From Saccharofermentans sp. (GTDB lineage Bacteria > Bacillota > Clostridia > Saccharofermentanales > Saccharofermentanaceae): a stretch of 64,000 bases of DNA. Below are positions 41,474 through 51,612 of this stretch, in pieces (position 1 is the stretch's first letter; each line of letters opens with the position of its first letter). A program made the translations under genes and the position numbers. The notes below the pieces were generated by a model that worked only from the letters and a program-made list of their open reading frames with translations, made no database searches and was not told the DNA's origin. The DNA is taken from NCBI GenBank assembly GCA_016292135.1, contig JAEFAZ010000006.1, positions 62,001 through 126,000 of the forward strand, given 5' to 3'.

Positions 41474-43855
41474 TCAGATCTTGTGCGGCTCGATCTTCCA
41501 GATCTCCTTTGCATACTCCTTGATGGTCCTGTCGGAAGAGAACTTACCGGAGTTGCAGATGTTGATCCAGCACTTTCTGGCCCACTCGAGCTCGTTGGAA
41601 TAATCCTTGTAGAGACGGTCGCGGGTCTTGCGGTAATCGTCGAAGTCACCCAGTACGTAGTAGGTGTCACCGGGCTGCCAGTTGGAACCGTAGATAAGAC
41701 CGTTGAACAGGTCATGGAACATACCGGAACCGCAGTCGTCGAAGCTGCCGTCTACAAGACGGTCCATGACCTTCTTGAGCCCGGGGATGTTCTCATACTG
41801 CCACTGGGGATTGTAGTAAGCCTTGGTGGCTGCCATATCCTGTGAGCGGCATCCGAAGATGTAGATATTGTCGTCACCGACGCACTCGGCGATCTCAACG
41901 TTTGCTCCGTCCAATGTACCCAACGTTACGGCACCGTTCATCATGAACTTCATGTTGCCCGTACCGGAAGCCTCGAGACCTGCTGTGGAGATCTGCTCGG
42001 ATACGTCAGCTGCAGGGAACATCTTCTCACCTACGGAGACATTATAGTTCTCTACGAATACGACCTTGAGACGGCCTTCCATGTCGGGATCGGAATCGAT
42101 GAGACGGGCGATCTCGTTGATGAACTTGATGATGGCCTTGGCCCTGAAATATCCGGGAGCCGCCTTGGCAGCGAAAAGGATGGTTACAGGAGGCATATCG
42201 AGCTTGGGATCTTCCTTGAGCCTGTCGTAAAGGTTAAGCGCATAGATGGCGTTGAGGAGCTGCCTCTTGTATTCGTGGAGACGCTTGATCTGGACGTCGA
42301 ATACGGAATCGGGATTGAGCTTGATCCCCTTGGTCTTCTCGAGGTATTCAGCCAGATGTACCTTGTTTGCTCTCTTGATGGCAATGAACTTCTTCATTAC
42401 CTCGTCATCCTTGGCATACTTGGCGAGCTTCTTGAGCTGGTCGAGGTCTGTTACCCACTTGTCGTTGCCAAGAAGTTCAGTGATGAGGGCGGCAAGGTCG
42501 GGATCGCAGGTCCTGAGCCATCTTCTCGGGGTGACGCCGTTCGTCTTGTTGGAGAACTTTTCGGGATAGATGGAATACCAGTCCTTGAGCGTCTCGTTCT
42601 TCAGGATATCCGTATGGAGTGCTGCAACGCCGTTTACGGAATGTGAGCCGTAGATGGCGAGCCATGCCATGTGGATCTTGCCGTCAGCCAGGATGCTCAT
42701 GCGGTCGATGAGCTCGGAATAGAGTCCTGCCTCATACATCTGCGCACGGAACTGGTTGTTGATGCCCTCGATGATCTCGAAGATACGGGGGAAGAGGAAT
42801 CTGTAGATTGAGATGTCCCACTTCTCGAGAGCTTCCTGCATGATCGTGTGGTTGGTGTATGCGAAGGTCTCCTTGCAGATCTCCCATGCATCCTCCCATC
42901 TGATGCCTTCCTCGTCAACGAGGATACGCATGAGCTCGGGGATTGCGACAACGGGGTGCGTGTCGTTGAGCTGGATGGAATTGTACTTGGCAAAATCATG
43001 CAGATCGTTGCCGTGAGCGTGCTTATATCTGTATACGATGTCCTGGAGGGAAGCAGATACGAAGAAGTACTGCTGTCTTACACGCAGGACCTTACCGTCG
43101 TAGGATGTATCGTTCGGATAGAGGACTCTCCAGATATCCTGGACCCTGTTTCTCTCTATGACGGCATCGTCGAATCTCTGTGAATTGAAGAGATTGAAGT
43201 CGAACTCCTGTGCAGGCTCAGCCTTCCAGAGTCTCAGGAGGTTGACGTTCTTTGTGCCGTAACCCGTGATGGGCAGATCACAGGGGATAGCCCATACGTC
43301 GAAATCCTGGTAGTGGACCTTGACCTTGCGGTCGTATCTTGCAACGATGAAAGGATAGCCCCTCTCCATCCAGGAATCAGGGTATTCGTTCTGGAAGCCG
43401 TTCTCGATAGCCTGGCGGAAAAGACCGTAACGGTAAAGGATACCGTATCCCGTAACGGGGAGGTTCAGCGTTGCGCAGGAATCGAGGAAGCAGGCGGCAA
43501 GTCTTCCCAGACCGCCGTTGCCGAGTGCAGGGTCAGTCTCTTCTTCGAGGATGTCGGTGATGTTGACTCCGAATGTCTCGAGTGCCTGCTTGGCCTGCTC
43601 GTAGATGCCCAGATTAACGAGGTTGTTAAGCATAGAACGGCCTTCAAGGAATTCAGCCGAAAGATAGTGGGCCTGTCTGCCGCTGTTATATTTTTGTCTG
43701 GTGTTGATCCAGTCTTCCGAAATGATCTCTACGATGCTCTTTGCGAGGGCGTTCCAATAGTCGCGGGGGGTAGCCTGCTCAAGAGACATTCCTGTCTCGG
43801 CTCTGACATGCGCCTGCATCATGTTTTCGAGGTTTTTAGCTGTTATCTTAGCCAT
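41474..43855 (-). CDS. glgP: Glycogen/starch/alpha-glucan phosphorylase
   Basis: [81 protein letters not shown]-type PLP site [23 protein letters not shown]. Confidence 0.97.
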   Translation of the reverse strand: [793 protein letters not shown]

Positions 43856-44028
43856 AAGGATTCTCCTATACGATTTGTTCTAAGAATTTTACCAATATTC
43901 AACTTCAATGGCAAACCGACCTTATTGATAGTTATTATAAAAAAGACATAAAACACAACGCGATTTATTGGTAAAATCTAAAAGAATCCAAGATCGTCTC
44001 AAGACAGGAAGGAAACCATCACAAGGAG

Positions 44029-44910
44029 ATGACCATCTTCTACCTGACAGCAGCCATACTCGGCATCGCAATGGGTCTGTTTTTGACCTTTATATTTGCG
44101 CATCTTCCGGAAAGCTGGCTCCAGGACTACGGCTACGACGAGAAAGCTCCGAATTTCCGTCTTTCCAAGAGGATGAAGATATGGCCCCACGGCGTCATCG
44201 CGGCAGTTTCATGCGCCGCTTTCTACCTGTTCGCCGTCTATTTCGGACAGAAGGATTACATCCAGACTTTAAGGCCCCTTCACCTTGCTGCCATAACTCT
44301 TCTCATCCCCGTGCTGATACTCGTCACGATGGCTGACCGCCTCAACAGGATAATACCGGATCAGTTCTCGATCTTTATAGCAGTCGTCGGCATCCTTTCG
44401 ATCGTTGCAGACCTTACGGAAGGATCAGTTTGGTTCTCCGAAAACTGCGCCTGGTATATCCCCCTCCTTAACAAGATCATCGGATCGCTCCTGGGAGGAG
44501 GTTTCCTCTGGCTCATCGGCTTCATCTCTGAATCCTTCCTCGGCAAAGAGGGCATGGGGCAGGGAGACATGCGCCTCCTGTTCGCGACCGGTCTCATCAC
44601 GGGCTGTTACGGACTCGTGGTCCTCATATATGTCGCCGTCTTTTCGGCGCTTATCTTTGCTGTCCCGCTCTTCATCCGCAAGCGCATGAGGCTTGCCAAG
44701 GAGGAAGAGATAATAAGGAACAGCGATAATCCCGCTCTTACGAGGCGCAGGCTCGAAAGGGAGAAAGCCGCCGTGCATTTCGCGGACGATCCCGACTATC
44801 TGGCATTCGGTCCTTTCCTCGCTCTGGGCTGCGGCGTATTTGCCGCCGCCGAGCCTTTCATTTTCGAAAAGGCTTACGATCTGCTTCTTTCACTGGGGGT
44901 ATATTTCTGA
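44029..44910 (+). CDS. A24-type prepilin peptidase-like membrane protein
   Basis: MADRLNRIIPDQFS and GKEGMGQGDMRLLFATGL (GxGD) motifs in multi-TM context. Confidence 0.75.
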   Translation: MTIFYLTAAILGIAMGLFLTFIFAHLPESWLQDYGYDEKAPNFRLSKRMKIWPHGVIAAVSCAAFYLFAVYFGQKDYIQTLRPLHLAAITLLIPVLILVTMADRLNRIIPDQFSIFIAVVGILSIVADLTEGSVWFSENCAWYIPLLNKIIGSLLGGGFLWLIGFISESFLGKEGMGQGDMRLLFATGLITGCYGLVVLIYVAVFSALIFAVPLFIRKRMRLAKEEEIIRNSDNPALTRRRLEREKAAVHFADDPDYLAFGPFLALGCGVFAAAEPFIFEKAYDLLLSLGVYF

Positions 44911-45947
44911 TGGATCTGATCAGGCAGGCCCTTGGCAAAGTACTCTTATTCCTCAAGAGGAATTTCGAAGTCCCGAGATCACTGAACTGGGGCTATCCCG
45001 TCCTGTTCGCAGGGATCGGAGCCGTAATCGCCCTCCTTATCAGGCTGGCCGTGGTCTCCACCGGAGTCGATTATTCGCAGACATCCATAATAGGCTACGT
45101 CCTCTTCCTTTCGCTCTTCGTGCTCATGGCCTTCATCATACCGGCGGTATTGCTCTCCGGCAGGTTTAACAGCTACGATTCCCAGTCCCCCTCAGCTCAT
45201 GTCGTGGGCGACTACACGGGCATAGGGGTCCTCATCCTTTCACTGCTCTCGGGAGTCCCCCTCATGCTGCTCAAGAGCTCCGCTTACAATATCTTCTGCT
45301 ATCTCTGGCTGAGAGCCGGCAATCCGGTCAAATTCCCGCTCTTTTTCTGCTATGTCAAAGACCCCACGATCATCGAGATAATACTCGAGTTCCTGTCGGG
45401 CACCGTTATCCCTGCCATCGGCATATCCTTATTCTTCTACGGGATCCTGTGGTCAGCCGTAAGGAGCAGGGACTTCAAGGCGGCCTGCGTCGTGATCGCT
45501 TTGCTCTATGCCCTCTTCTCATTCAATCTCTTCGACATCTTCGGCGCCCTCATCGCAGGCTGGTGGCTCTGCATCCTGCGCCGCAACACAGAAAACATCT
45601 GGGGTCCTGTCCTCTGCCTCATCGGCTGCAAGGCCACGGAGCTCGTGATAGGATCAACGATCCCGACCGTGGACATCACGGAGATCAGGATATATTCGGA
45701 TATCTCATCCAAGTTCTTCTATTCATCGGTCCCTTCGATCTTCGTGGGCGTAATACTCTTCGCATTCTTCTACAAGGTCTTGGGCGAATTCCACATCACC
45801 ATGACCAACAGTTCATACGGCGACAACCTCAAGGTGATCGAGGCGGAAAAAATAAGGGATGGATCGATCCCTCCCTTCATCAACGGCATCAACCTCCCGC
45901 TCCTCCTCGGCGTGATCGCAGCCTGCGTTATCTGGTTCGTATTTTAG
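44910..45947 (+). CDS. Multi-TM membrane protein (possibly degenerate CPBP-like)
   Basis: ATG overlaps upstream stop (TGATG); many TM; FNLFDIFGALIAGWWLCILRRNTENIWGPVLCLIG resembles CPBP C-half but no EExxR. Confidence 0.65.
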   Translation: MDLIRQALGKVLLFLKRNFEVPRSLNWGYPVLFAGIGAVIALLIRLAVVSTGVDYSQTSIIGYVLFLSLFVLMAFIIPAVLLSGRFNSYDSQSPSAHVVGDYTGIGVLILSLLSGVPLMLLKSSAYNIFCYLWLRAGNPVKFPLFFCYVKDPTIIEIILEFLSGTVIPAIGISLFFYGILWSAVRSRDFKAACVVIALLYALFSFNLFDIFGALIAGWWLCILRRNTENIWGPVLCLIGCKATELVIGSTIPTVDITEIRIYSDISSKFFYSSVPSIFVGVILFAFFYKVLGEFHITMTNSSYGDNLKVIEAEKIRDGSIPPFINGINLPLLLGVIAACVIWFVF

Positions 45948-46294
45948 GGATCAAGCTTTCTTTCTAGTTCCAGGACTCTGTCGAGAAGATCGTTCACGGC
46001 ATCCTCCGAAAGGACGCCTCTTTTAAGGTCTTCCGGAAGGAGTCCCTTCTCATCCAGGGCAAGATCTTTTTTCCAGTCTTTTCCGGTATAGTAGCTTTCG
46101 AGCTTAGCGATATCAGACGACAGCGATCCGAATCCTTCTATCGCAAGTTCGAGCTTATCCACGGCTTCACAGGCCTTATCGAGGATCTTTTCCATTTCCC
46201 TGATCCTTCCCACGGCCTCATCGATCTTCCCGTCCCTGCCTGATCTTCTGTTTTTCTTATCTTCAGCTTTCATATCTTTCATCTCCCGGAGCAA
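45944..46294 (-). CDS. DUF4298-like small protein
   Basis: RIREMEKILDKACEAVDKLELAI...KLESYYTGKDWKKDLALDEKGLLPEDLKRGVLSEDAVNDLL. Confidence 0.8.
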   Translation of the reverse strand: MLREMKDMKAEDKKNRRSGRDGKIDEAVGRIREMEKILDKACEAVDKLELAIEGFGSLSSDIAKLESYYTGKDWKKDLALDEKGLLPEDLKRGVLSEDAVNDLLDRVLELERKLDP

Positions 46295-46363
46295 ATGTAC
46301 CTTCCGCTACCATTATATACCGCAAACAACTATAATATTGAAAAGCATACGGAGGTCAAGGAT

Positions 46364-46834
46364 ATGTCAAGAGCCGTCATCTACTATTCACTTACAGGCA
46401 ACACGGAAAAGACCGCAAAGCTGATCGCTGAGAAGACCGGAGCGGACCTTATCCGGATAGATACCGTAAAGCCCATGCCCAAGGGATTTAAGAGCCAGAT
46501 AATGTACGGGGGAATGCTCGCGACCTTCGGAATGAAGCCCGAACTTAAGGATGTTCCCGAAAAGCTCGGTCAATACGATGACATAATAATGGGAACTCCC
46601 GTATGGGCAGGCACTTTCGCTCCCGCCTTCAAGACCCTCTTCGCAAGATACCCCCTGGCAGACAAGGTGACTGCCGTCTTCACTTACAGCGGGAGCGGCG
46701 ACAACAGCAAGTGCATCGCGAGACTTTCAAAGTTTATGCCAAGGCTGAAGGATTCGGTCTCCCTTTTCGATGAGAGCAAGGGACCCCGTGAAGAAAACAA
46801 GGCTCCGCTCGAGGATTTCATCTCCAAGCTCTGA
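46364..46834 (+). CDS. Flavodoxin-family protein
   Basis: MSRAVIYYSLTGNTEKTAKLIAEKTGADLIRI; GTPVWAGTFAPAFKTL; GGAGG upstream of ATG at 46364. Confidence 0.88.
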   Translation: MSRAVIYYSLTGNTEKTAKLIAEKTGADLIRIDTVKPMPKGFKSQIMYGGMLATFGMKPELKDVPEKLGQYDDIIMGTPVWAGTFAPAFKTLFARYPLADKVTAVFTYSGSGDNSKCIARLSKFMPRLKDSVSLFDESKGPREENKAPLEDFISKL

Positions 46835-46855
46835 TCCAAAGTATCTGTAAAACAA

Positions 46856-46894
46856 AAATGGTATTAAACGAAAGTTGATCGTTTAATACCATTT
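46856..46894. terminator. Bidirectional 15-bp hairpin terminator
   Basis: aaatggtattaaacg / cgtttaataccattt. Confidence 0.8.
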
Positions 46895-46917
46895 ATCATT
46901 TCAATTAAGCGAAAAGC

Positions 46918-47925
46918 TTATCTTGATACTTTGTAGGACTTTAAGTAATATCCGCCTGACTGGCCGATATCGACCACTGCCACGCCGGAAGCTTTCTTCT
47001 CAAGAGTCTTGTCTTCATTTGCCTGGGCGGGAGTAAGCTTGTAGTATGCCTTGAGCCCGTCATTATCAAGAGCCCAGTATGTATCAAGGTCGATGGCATA
47101 GATCGTAAACTTCAGGGTGACTGTTCCGTCTCTGTTGTTTTCAACGGAATCGACTATACCGATACTGTTGTATGCTTCACCGTCAGCAGCCTCGTACCAG
47201 ATCTTGCCGTCTTCATACCAGGGGCCTGCAGGCTGGTCGCCATAGCTTGAAGGAGGGGCAGGGAGAGTATTGACTTCTCCTTCCTTCAGATAATATGCGA
47301 TATACTTTCCGACGACTGACTGGGCCTTCTCGAAAGCGAAAGTCTCAAAATCCAGCTCGCCCTTCTTTTCGTATGAGATCGCATTGCTGGAATTTATCTT
47401 GAGGTGGAGGCGGACGAAGTCCAAAAGGACATCCACATCCGCACTTTCCGTGCTGAAATTCGGGAAGCCCGACTCAACGAAATTTGTTATGTAGGTATTG
47501 GCATAGGTCTGATCCTCTCCGTCCAGCACGATCGTATCGTCGTCCTCGGAAGGCTCAGTGTCAACGGAAGAAGGTTCCGTATCATCTGAGGGCTCAGTGT
47601 CAACGGAAGAAGGTTCCGTGTCCTTGGAAGGCTCAGTATCCTTTGAAGGCTCCGTGTCCTTGGAAGGTTTTGTATCCTTTGAAGGCTCCGTATCCTTGGA
47701 AGGTTCCGTGTCCTTGGAAGGCTCCGTATCCTTGGAAGTCTCGGAAACAGAAGTAGCCTCAGAAGAAGAAGCGGATGTTTCCGATGTCTCAGTCGGAGCG
47801 GTCGTTCCTGCCGTTGTCGTTACGAGGGATGTTACGACCGGATCATCCGGTCGGTTACATGCCGCTACAGCCCCTGCCATAAGACAAAGAGCCGTCATGA
47901 GCGCTAATATCCTGTAATCTTTCAT
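46918..47925 (-). CDS. Repeat-containing lipoprotein (SKDTEP repeats)
   Basis: Lipobox LMAGAVAACNRP; (SKDTEP)n then SSVDTEPSDDTEP; C-terminal half homologous to the gene at 48066. Confidence 0.8.
   Translation of the reverse strand: MKDYRILALMTALCLMAGAVAACNRPDDPVVTSLVTTTAGTTAPTETSETSASSSEATSVSETSKDTEPSKDTEPSKDTEPSKDTKPSKDTEPSKDTEPSKDTEPSSVDTEPSDDTEPSSVDTEPSEDDDTIVLDGEDQTYANTYITNFVESGFPNFSTESADVDVLLDFVRLHLKINSSNAISYEKKGELDFETFAFEKAQSVVGKYIAYYLKEGEVNTLPAPPSSYGDQPAGPWYEDGKIWYEAADGEAYNSIGIVDSVENNRDGTVTLKFTIYAIDLDTYWALDNDGLKAYYKLTPAQANEDKTLEKKASGVAVVDIGQSGGYYLKSYKVSR
47565..47745 (-). repeat. 18-bp tandem repeat tract encoding SKDTEP/SVDTEPS
   Basis: Repeated ggctccgtatccttggaa-type units on the + strand. 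Confidence 0.85.
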
Positions 47926-48004
47926 TTTATTCTCCCCTGTTCTTATTTCTTTGAACCTAATGATTCTATCACATATAAACGGCGATAACCTTATAAATAT
48001 AGGC

Positions 48005-48040
48005 AAAAAAGGGGTTGTCTCAAAAATGAGACAACCCCTT
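48005..48040 (-). terminator. Rho-independent terminator after the 48066 lipoprotein gene
   Basis: Minus AAGGGGTTGTCTCA TTTT TGAGACAACCCCTTTTTTGCC. Confidence 0.88.
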
Positions 48041-48065
48041 GTCAGGTCATAAAAAGATCCCGGGA

Positions 48066-48998
48066 TCAGTCGCCGATACTTACGTCAACTTCGTAGCTGT
48101 TGAGGAAATACTTTCCGGACTGTCCGACGGAAACGTTTGCAATGCCGACGCCCCTCTTGATGAGAGTCTTGTCAGCGGCTGCCTTTTCAGGTGAAAGCTT
48201 ATAGTAAGCCTTGATCTGGTCTTCTGTCAGGTTATTGAATACATCAAAATCAATGGCATAGACCGTAAATATGAGGGACATGTTCCCGTCTTCATGTGCC
48301 TTGGCATAATCAACAATAGCGATATTGGTATAGGATTCACCGTCACCGGTCTCGAACCAGATCTTACCGTCCTCGTACCAGGGGCCGAAATAAGGCGTAT
48401 GAGGATCTTCGTACTTGTCCGGGGGAACAGGGAGTCCCTGGCATGCTTCCTCGGTCAGTACATACATCATGTATTTGCCGATCACGTCACGGGCCTTATC
48501 GAAAGTCATGGTAGCAAAAGAGCACTCGCCCTTTGTCTCTCCCTTGAGGTCCTTATAGGAATTGATCTTCAGATGCATGAATGCAAAATTCAGGACATCT
48601 TCAACCTTGGCATCCTTGACATCAAATTTGCCTTTAGCGGAATCAAAGAAGAACCACTGCTCGACAAAATTCGTCATGAATGTGTTTGCATAGGTCTGCG
48701 AATCAGCATCAAAGATGATCTTGTCAGTTTCCACATTTGTAGGTTCGGTGTCCTTGGAAGGCTCAGTATCCTTGGAAGCTTCGGTGTCCTTGGAAGGTTC
48801 TGTATCCTTGGAAGGCTCGTTTGTCTCAGACGTCTTTTCCGTATCAGATGATGAAGCTGTAGCGGATGTATCGGTAGTTACGGCTTCAGAACTGCCCGCA
48901 GAACTGTCCTGCGGCTCTTTGCCGGTATTGCATCCCGCAAAGGATCCGAGTACCAGACATGCACTTAAGACCAGTGCCGGTAATCTACAATTTTTCAT
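48066..48998 (-). CDS. Repeat-containing lipoprotein, paralogue of 46918 gene
   Basis: Lipobox LGSFAGCNTG; SKDTEPSKDTEASKDTEPSKDTEP; QTYANTFMTNFVEQWF vs QTYANTYITNFVESGF; FGPWYEDGKIWFETGDGESYTNIAIVD shared. Confidence 0.8.
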   Translation of the reverse strand: MKNCRLPALVLSACLVLGSFAGCNTGKEPQDSSAGSSEAVTTDTSATASSSDTEKTSETNEPSKDTEPSKDTEASKDTEPSKDTEPTNVETDKIIFDADSQTYANTFMTNFVEQWFFFDSAKGKFDVKDAKVEDVLNFAFMHLKINSYKDLKGETKGECSFATMTFDKARDVIGKYMMYVLTEEACQGLPVPPDKYEDPHTPYFGPWYEDGKIWFETGDGESYTNIAIVDYAKAHEDGNMSLIFTVYAIDFDVFNNLTEDQIKAYYKLSPEKAAADKTLIKRGVGIANVSVGQSGKYFLNSYEVDVSIGD

Positions 48999-49065
48999 GG
49001 TATTTCTCCCCATAGATTTATTAGACGTTTACCGTCTGATAGATTTTATCACAAAATGAATCCTT

Positions 49066-50319
49066 TTACTGCCTTGATATTCCGTTGTCCTTGTCTCCGT
49101 CGCGGGAGAGGAAAGAGACGGCGGGGATCCTTACGTCCTTGTTATCGATCTCCATGTAGAAGGTCATCTCGGGATGAGGGGTCGAGTCGATCTGCTGTCC
49201 CTTCTCATCTTCAAGCCTTATTACCTTTACGGGTTCCACATAGCCTTCAGGCATGAGCACATTGAGGACGTCGCCGGCATAGAGCTTGTTCTTCTGTGTC
49301 ACACGGTACATGCCCTTCTCTTCCGAATAATCTTCCACGATACCGACCACGAATGCCGGCTTGTTGTAGGACTTGGTCTCGTCTATGTTGGCGTCATCTG
49401 CGGGCGTATTATAGAAAAAGCCCGTGGAATAATCGCGGTGGACCACTTTGTCCAGCAGATAACTCCATTTGGGATCGACTTCATATGCGCCGCCTTTTTC
49501 ATATTTATCAACTGCTTCACGGTAGACCTTGGTCGCTGCGGCAAGATAGTATTCACCCTTGATGCGGCCTTCGATCTTGAGGCTGTCTATGCCTGCTTCG
49601 GCAAGCTCGGGGATATTCCCGACCATACAGAGATCCTTGCTGCCGAATATGTATGTTCCGCGTTCATCTTCTTCCACCGGCATAAGGATGTCCGGGCGCT
49701 TTTCTTCCGCGACATATACCTTGTATTCCCATCGGCAGGGCTGGGCGCAGGCGCCACCGTTGGATCTCCTGCCGGTAAAGTAATTGGACAGAAGGCAGCG
49801 GCCCGAATATGCAACGCACATGGCGCCGTGGACAAAAGCTTCGAGCTCCACCTCACGCGGGATATTCTCTCTTATGCGGCGGATATCGGCGAGGGATACT
49901 TCCCTTGCAAGGACGATCCTCTTCGCACCCTGCCTTACCCAGAAATTGATCGCGGCACTGTTGGTAACGCTTGCCTGGGTCGAGATATGGATCTCAAGGT
50001 CAGGGGCTATGGTCCTTACACGGTCGAAGATACCGGGGTCCGACACCAGCACCGCATCGGCGCCGCTTTCCGCTATGAACTTTATCTCTTCATCTATTTC
50101 CGAAAGATCTGCTTCAGTCGCAAGGATATTCAGTGTCACATAGCACCTGACGCCGCGGGCGTGGGCATATTCAATGCCCTCGATGAACTCTTCATGGGTG
50201 AAATTGTCTGAAAGAGCCCTGAGACCGAACTTCTTCAGCGACATATATACGGCGTCAGCACCGTATCTTACCGCTACCTTAAGTTTCGAGAGATTCCCTG
50301 CGGGACTTAATACTTCCAT
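49066..50319 (-). CDS. U32-family peptidase (collagenase-like)
   Basis: MEVLSPAGNLSKLKVAVRYGADAVYMSLKKFGLRA; EAFVHGAMCVAYSGRCLLSNYFTGRRSNGGACAQPCRWEY. Confidence 0.93.
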   Translation of the reverse strand: MEVLSPAGNLSKLKVAVRYGADAVYMSLKKFGLRALSDNFTHEEFIEGIEYAHARGVRCYVTLNILATEADLSEIDEEIKFIAESGADAVLVSDPGIFDRVRTIAPDLEIHISTQASVTNSAAINFWVRQGAKRIVLAREVSLADIRRIRENIPREVELEAFVHGAMCVAYSGRCLLSNYFTGRRSNGGACAQPCRWEYKVYVAEEKRPDILMPVEEDERGTYIFGSKDLCMVGNIPELAEAGIDSLKIEGRIKGEYYLAAATKVYREAVDKYEKGGAYEVDPKWSYLLDKVVHRDYSTGFFYNTPADDANIDETKSYNKPAFVVGIVEDYSEEKGMYRVTQKNKLYAGDVLNVLMPEGYVEPVKVIRLEDEKGQQIDSTPHPEMTFYMEIDNKDVRIPAVSFLSRDGDKDNGISRQ

Positions 50320-50326
50320 GTTGACC

Positions 50327-51556
50327 TTATACGCCTTCTGCAGTTGTCTGGTTTGTGCCGGGATCGTCGTCGGTGTCGCCATCGCCCAGATCGGTATCGG
50401 AATTATATGTCTCCTCGACATCCTCACCCTTATCCCAGTTGCCTGAGTATTTGGCGACGTTCTTCTCGTGTTCCTTCAGCGTGACCGCGAAGACCGTACC
50501 GCCGTCGCCGGTGGCGCAGAAATACAGATAATTGCAGTTCGGCTCGGGATAGAGGGCTGCTGAGATCGCATCAAGACCCGGCATGGATACGGGTCCCGGC
50601 GGGAGCCCTTTATACTTATATGTATTGTAGTAACTGTCGATGTCAAGGTCGCCGGATGAATGCTTGATGGAAGCCTTGCCGCCCTTCTTCTTGATCAGAT
50701 AGTTGATCGTGGCAGAAGATGACAGGAACTGCATGTCCTCGCTCTTGGAATCGAGCCTGTTGTGGAAGACGGCGGAGATATACATCATGTCGCGGGCGCG
50801 GCTGCTCTCCATCTGGATTATGGAAGCCAGTGTGATGACTTCATCCATAGACATTCCGATCCTCTCGGCTCTCGCATAGTATTCATCGAAAAGCTTATTC
50901 CTCATGTTGTTAAGGAACTTGCGGATTATCTTTTCGGGAGAAGCGTTAACGTCGAATGTGTATGTATCAGGGAAAAGGTATCCTGCCAGGATATAGTCCC
51001 TGTCGGGGTTGATCTCGATCTGGGAGATAAAATCGTAATCAACGAAGAGGTCGGGAGAGTTCATGCACTCGTCGAATTCCTCGTCCTTGAAGTTGAGTCC
51101 CGCCTTATGCAGGATCTCCTTGATCTCATCGTATGAAGAGCCTTCGGGGATCGTAACTGACACGGAAGCGGGTTCCAATGTCAGATAGTACATGATCTCA
51201 TCGTAGGTAAGGCCTGCGACTATATAGTGGGTACCTTCGATGTAGGCACCGTCGAAACCGTTGATCTTGCTCAGGAGAGAGAACATGAGGGTATTGTCGA
51301 TAAGACCTTCGGCCTGGAGTTTCTCCGCTATATCGGATGTGGAATCGCCTGACTCGAGCAGTATCGGGACAGCACCGGGCGTATCAGCCTTGATGATGTA
51401 CTTGCCCTCTTCGATACCTGCAGACAGTTCATCGAATCTTGCTTCCTGGGATAAGACATAGTTATAGCCGATGTAGACACCGATGATCGTAAAAAAGAAC
51501 AGCAATATGACTACGATGAGAACTCGTAAAGCTATCCTGACCTTATCCGACATCAT
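50327..51556 (-). CDS. mltG: Endolytic transglycosylase MltG
   Basis: IPEGSSYDEIKEIL; LAGYLFPDTYTF; TLASIIQMESSRARDMMYISAVFHNRL; GLPPGPVSMPGLDAISAALYPEPNCNYLYFCATGDG. Confidence 0.93.
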   Translation of the reverse strand: MMSDKVRIALRVLIVVILLFFFTIIGVYIGYNYVLSQEARFDELSAGIEEGKYIIKADTPGAVPILLESGDSTSDIAEKLQAEGLIDNTLMFSLLSKINGFDGAYIEGTHYIVAGLTYDEIMYYLTLEPASVSVTIPEGSSYDEIKEILHKAGLNFKDEEFDECMNSPDLFVDYDFISQIEINPDRDYILAGYLFPDTYTFDVNASPEKIIRKFLNNMRNKLFDEYYARAERIGMSMDEVITLASIIQMESSRARDMMYISAVFHNRLDSKSEDMQFLSSSATINYLIKKKGGKASIKHSSGDLDIDSYYNTYKYKGLPPGPVSMPGLDAISAALYPEPNCNYLYFCATGDGGTVFAVTLKEHEKNVAKYSGNWDKGEDVEETYNSDTDLGDGDTDDDPGTNQTTAEGV

Positions 51557-51612
51557 AAAGCGACTGTCTCCTCACCGGTGCTGTTATCCGCAGAGCTGAC
51601 AGCAGGCGGATA

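Noticed and set aside
47565-48820. CRISPR-like repeats
   Set aside because: The repeats are contiguous, in frame and encode SKDTEP linkers; there are no spacers or cas genes.
49174-50211. + strand 345-aa ORF
   Set aside because: Antisense to the U32 peptidase gene.
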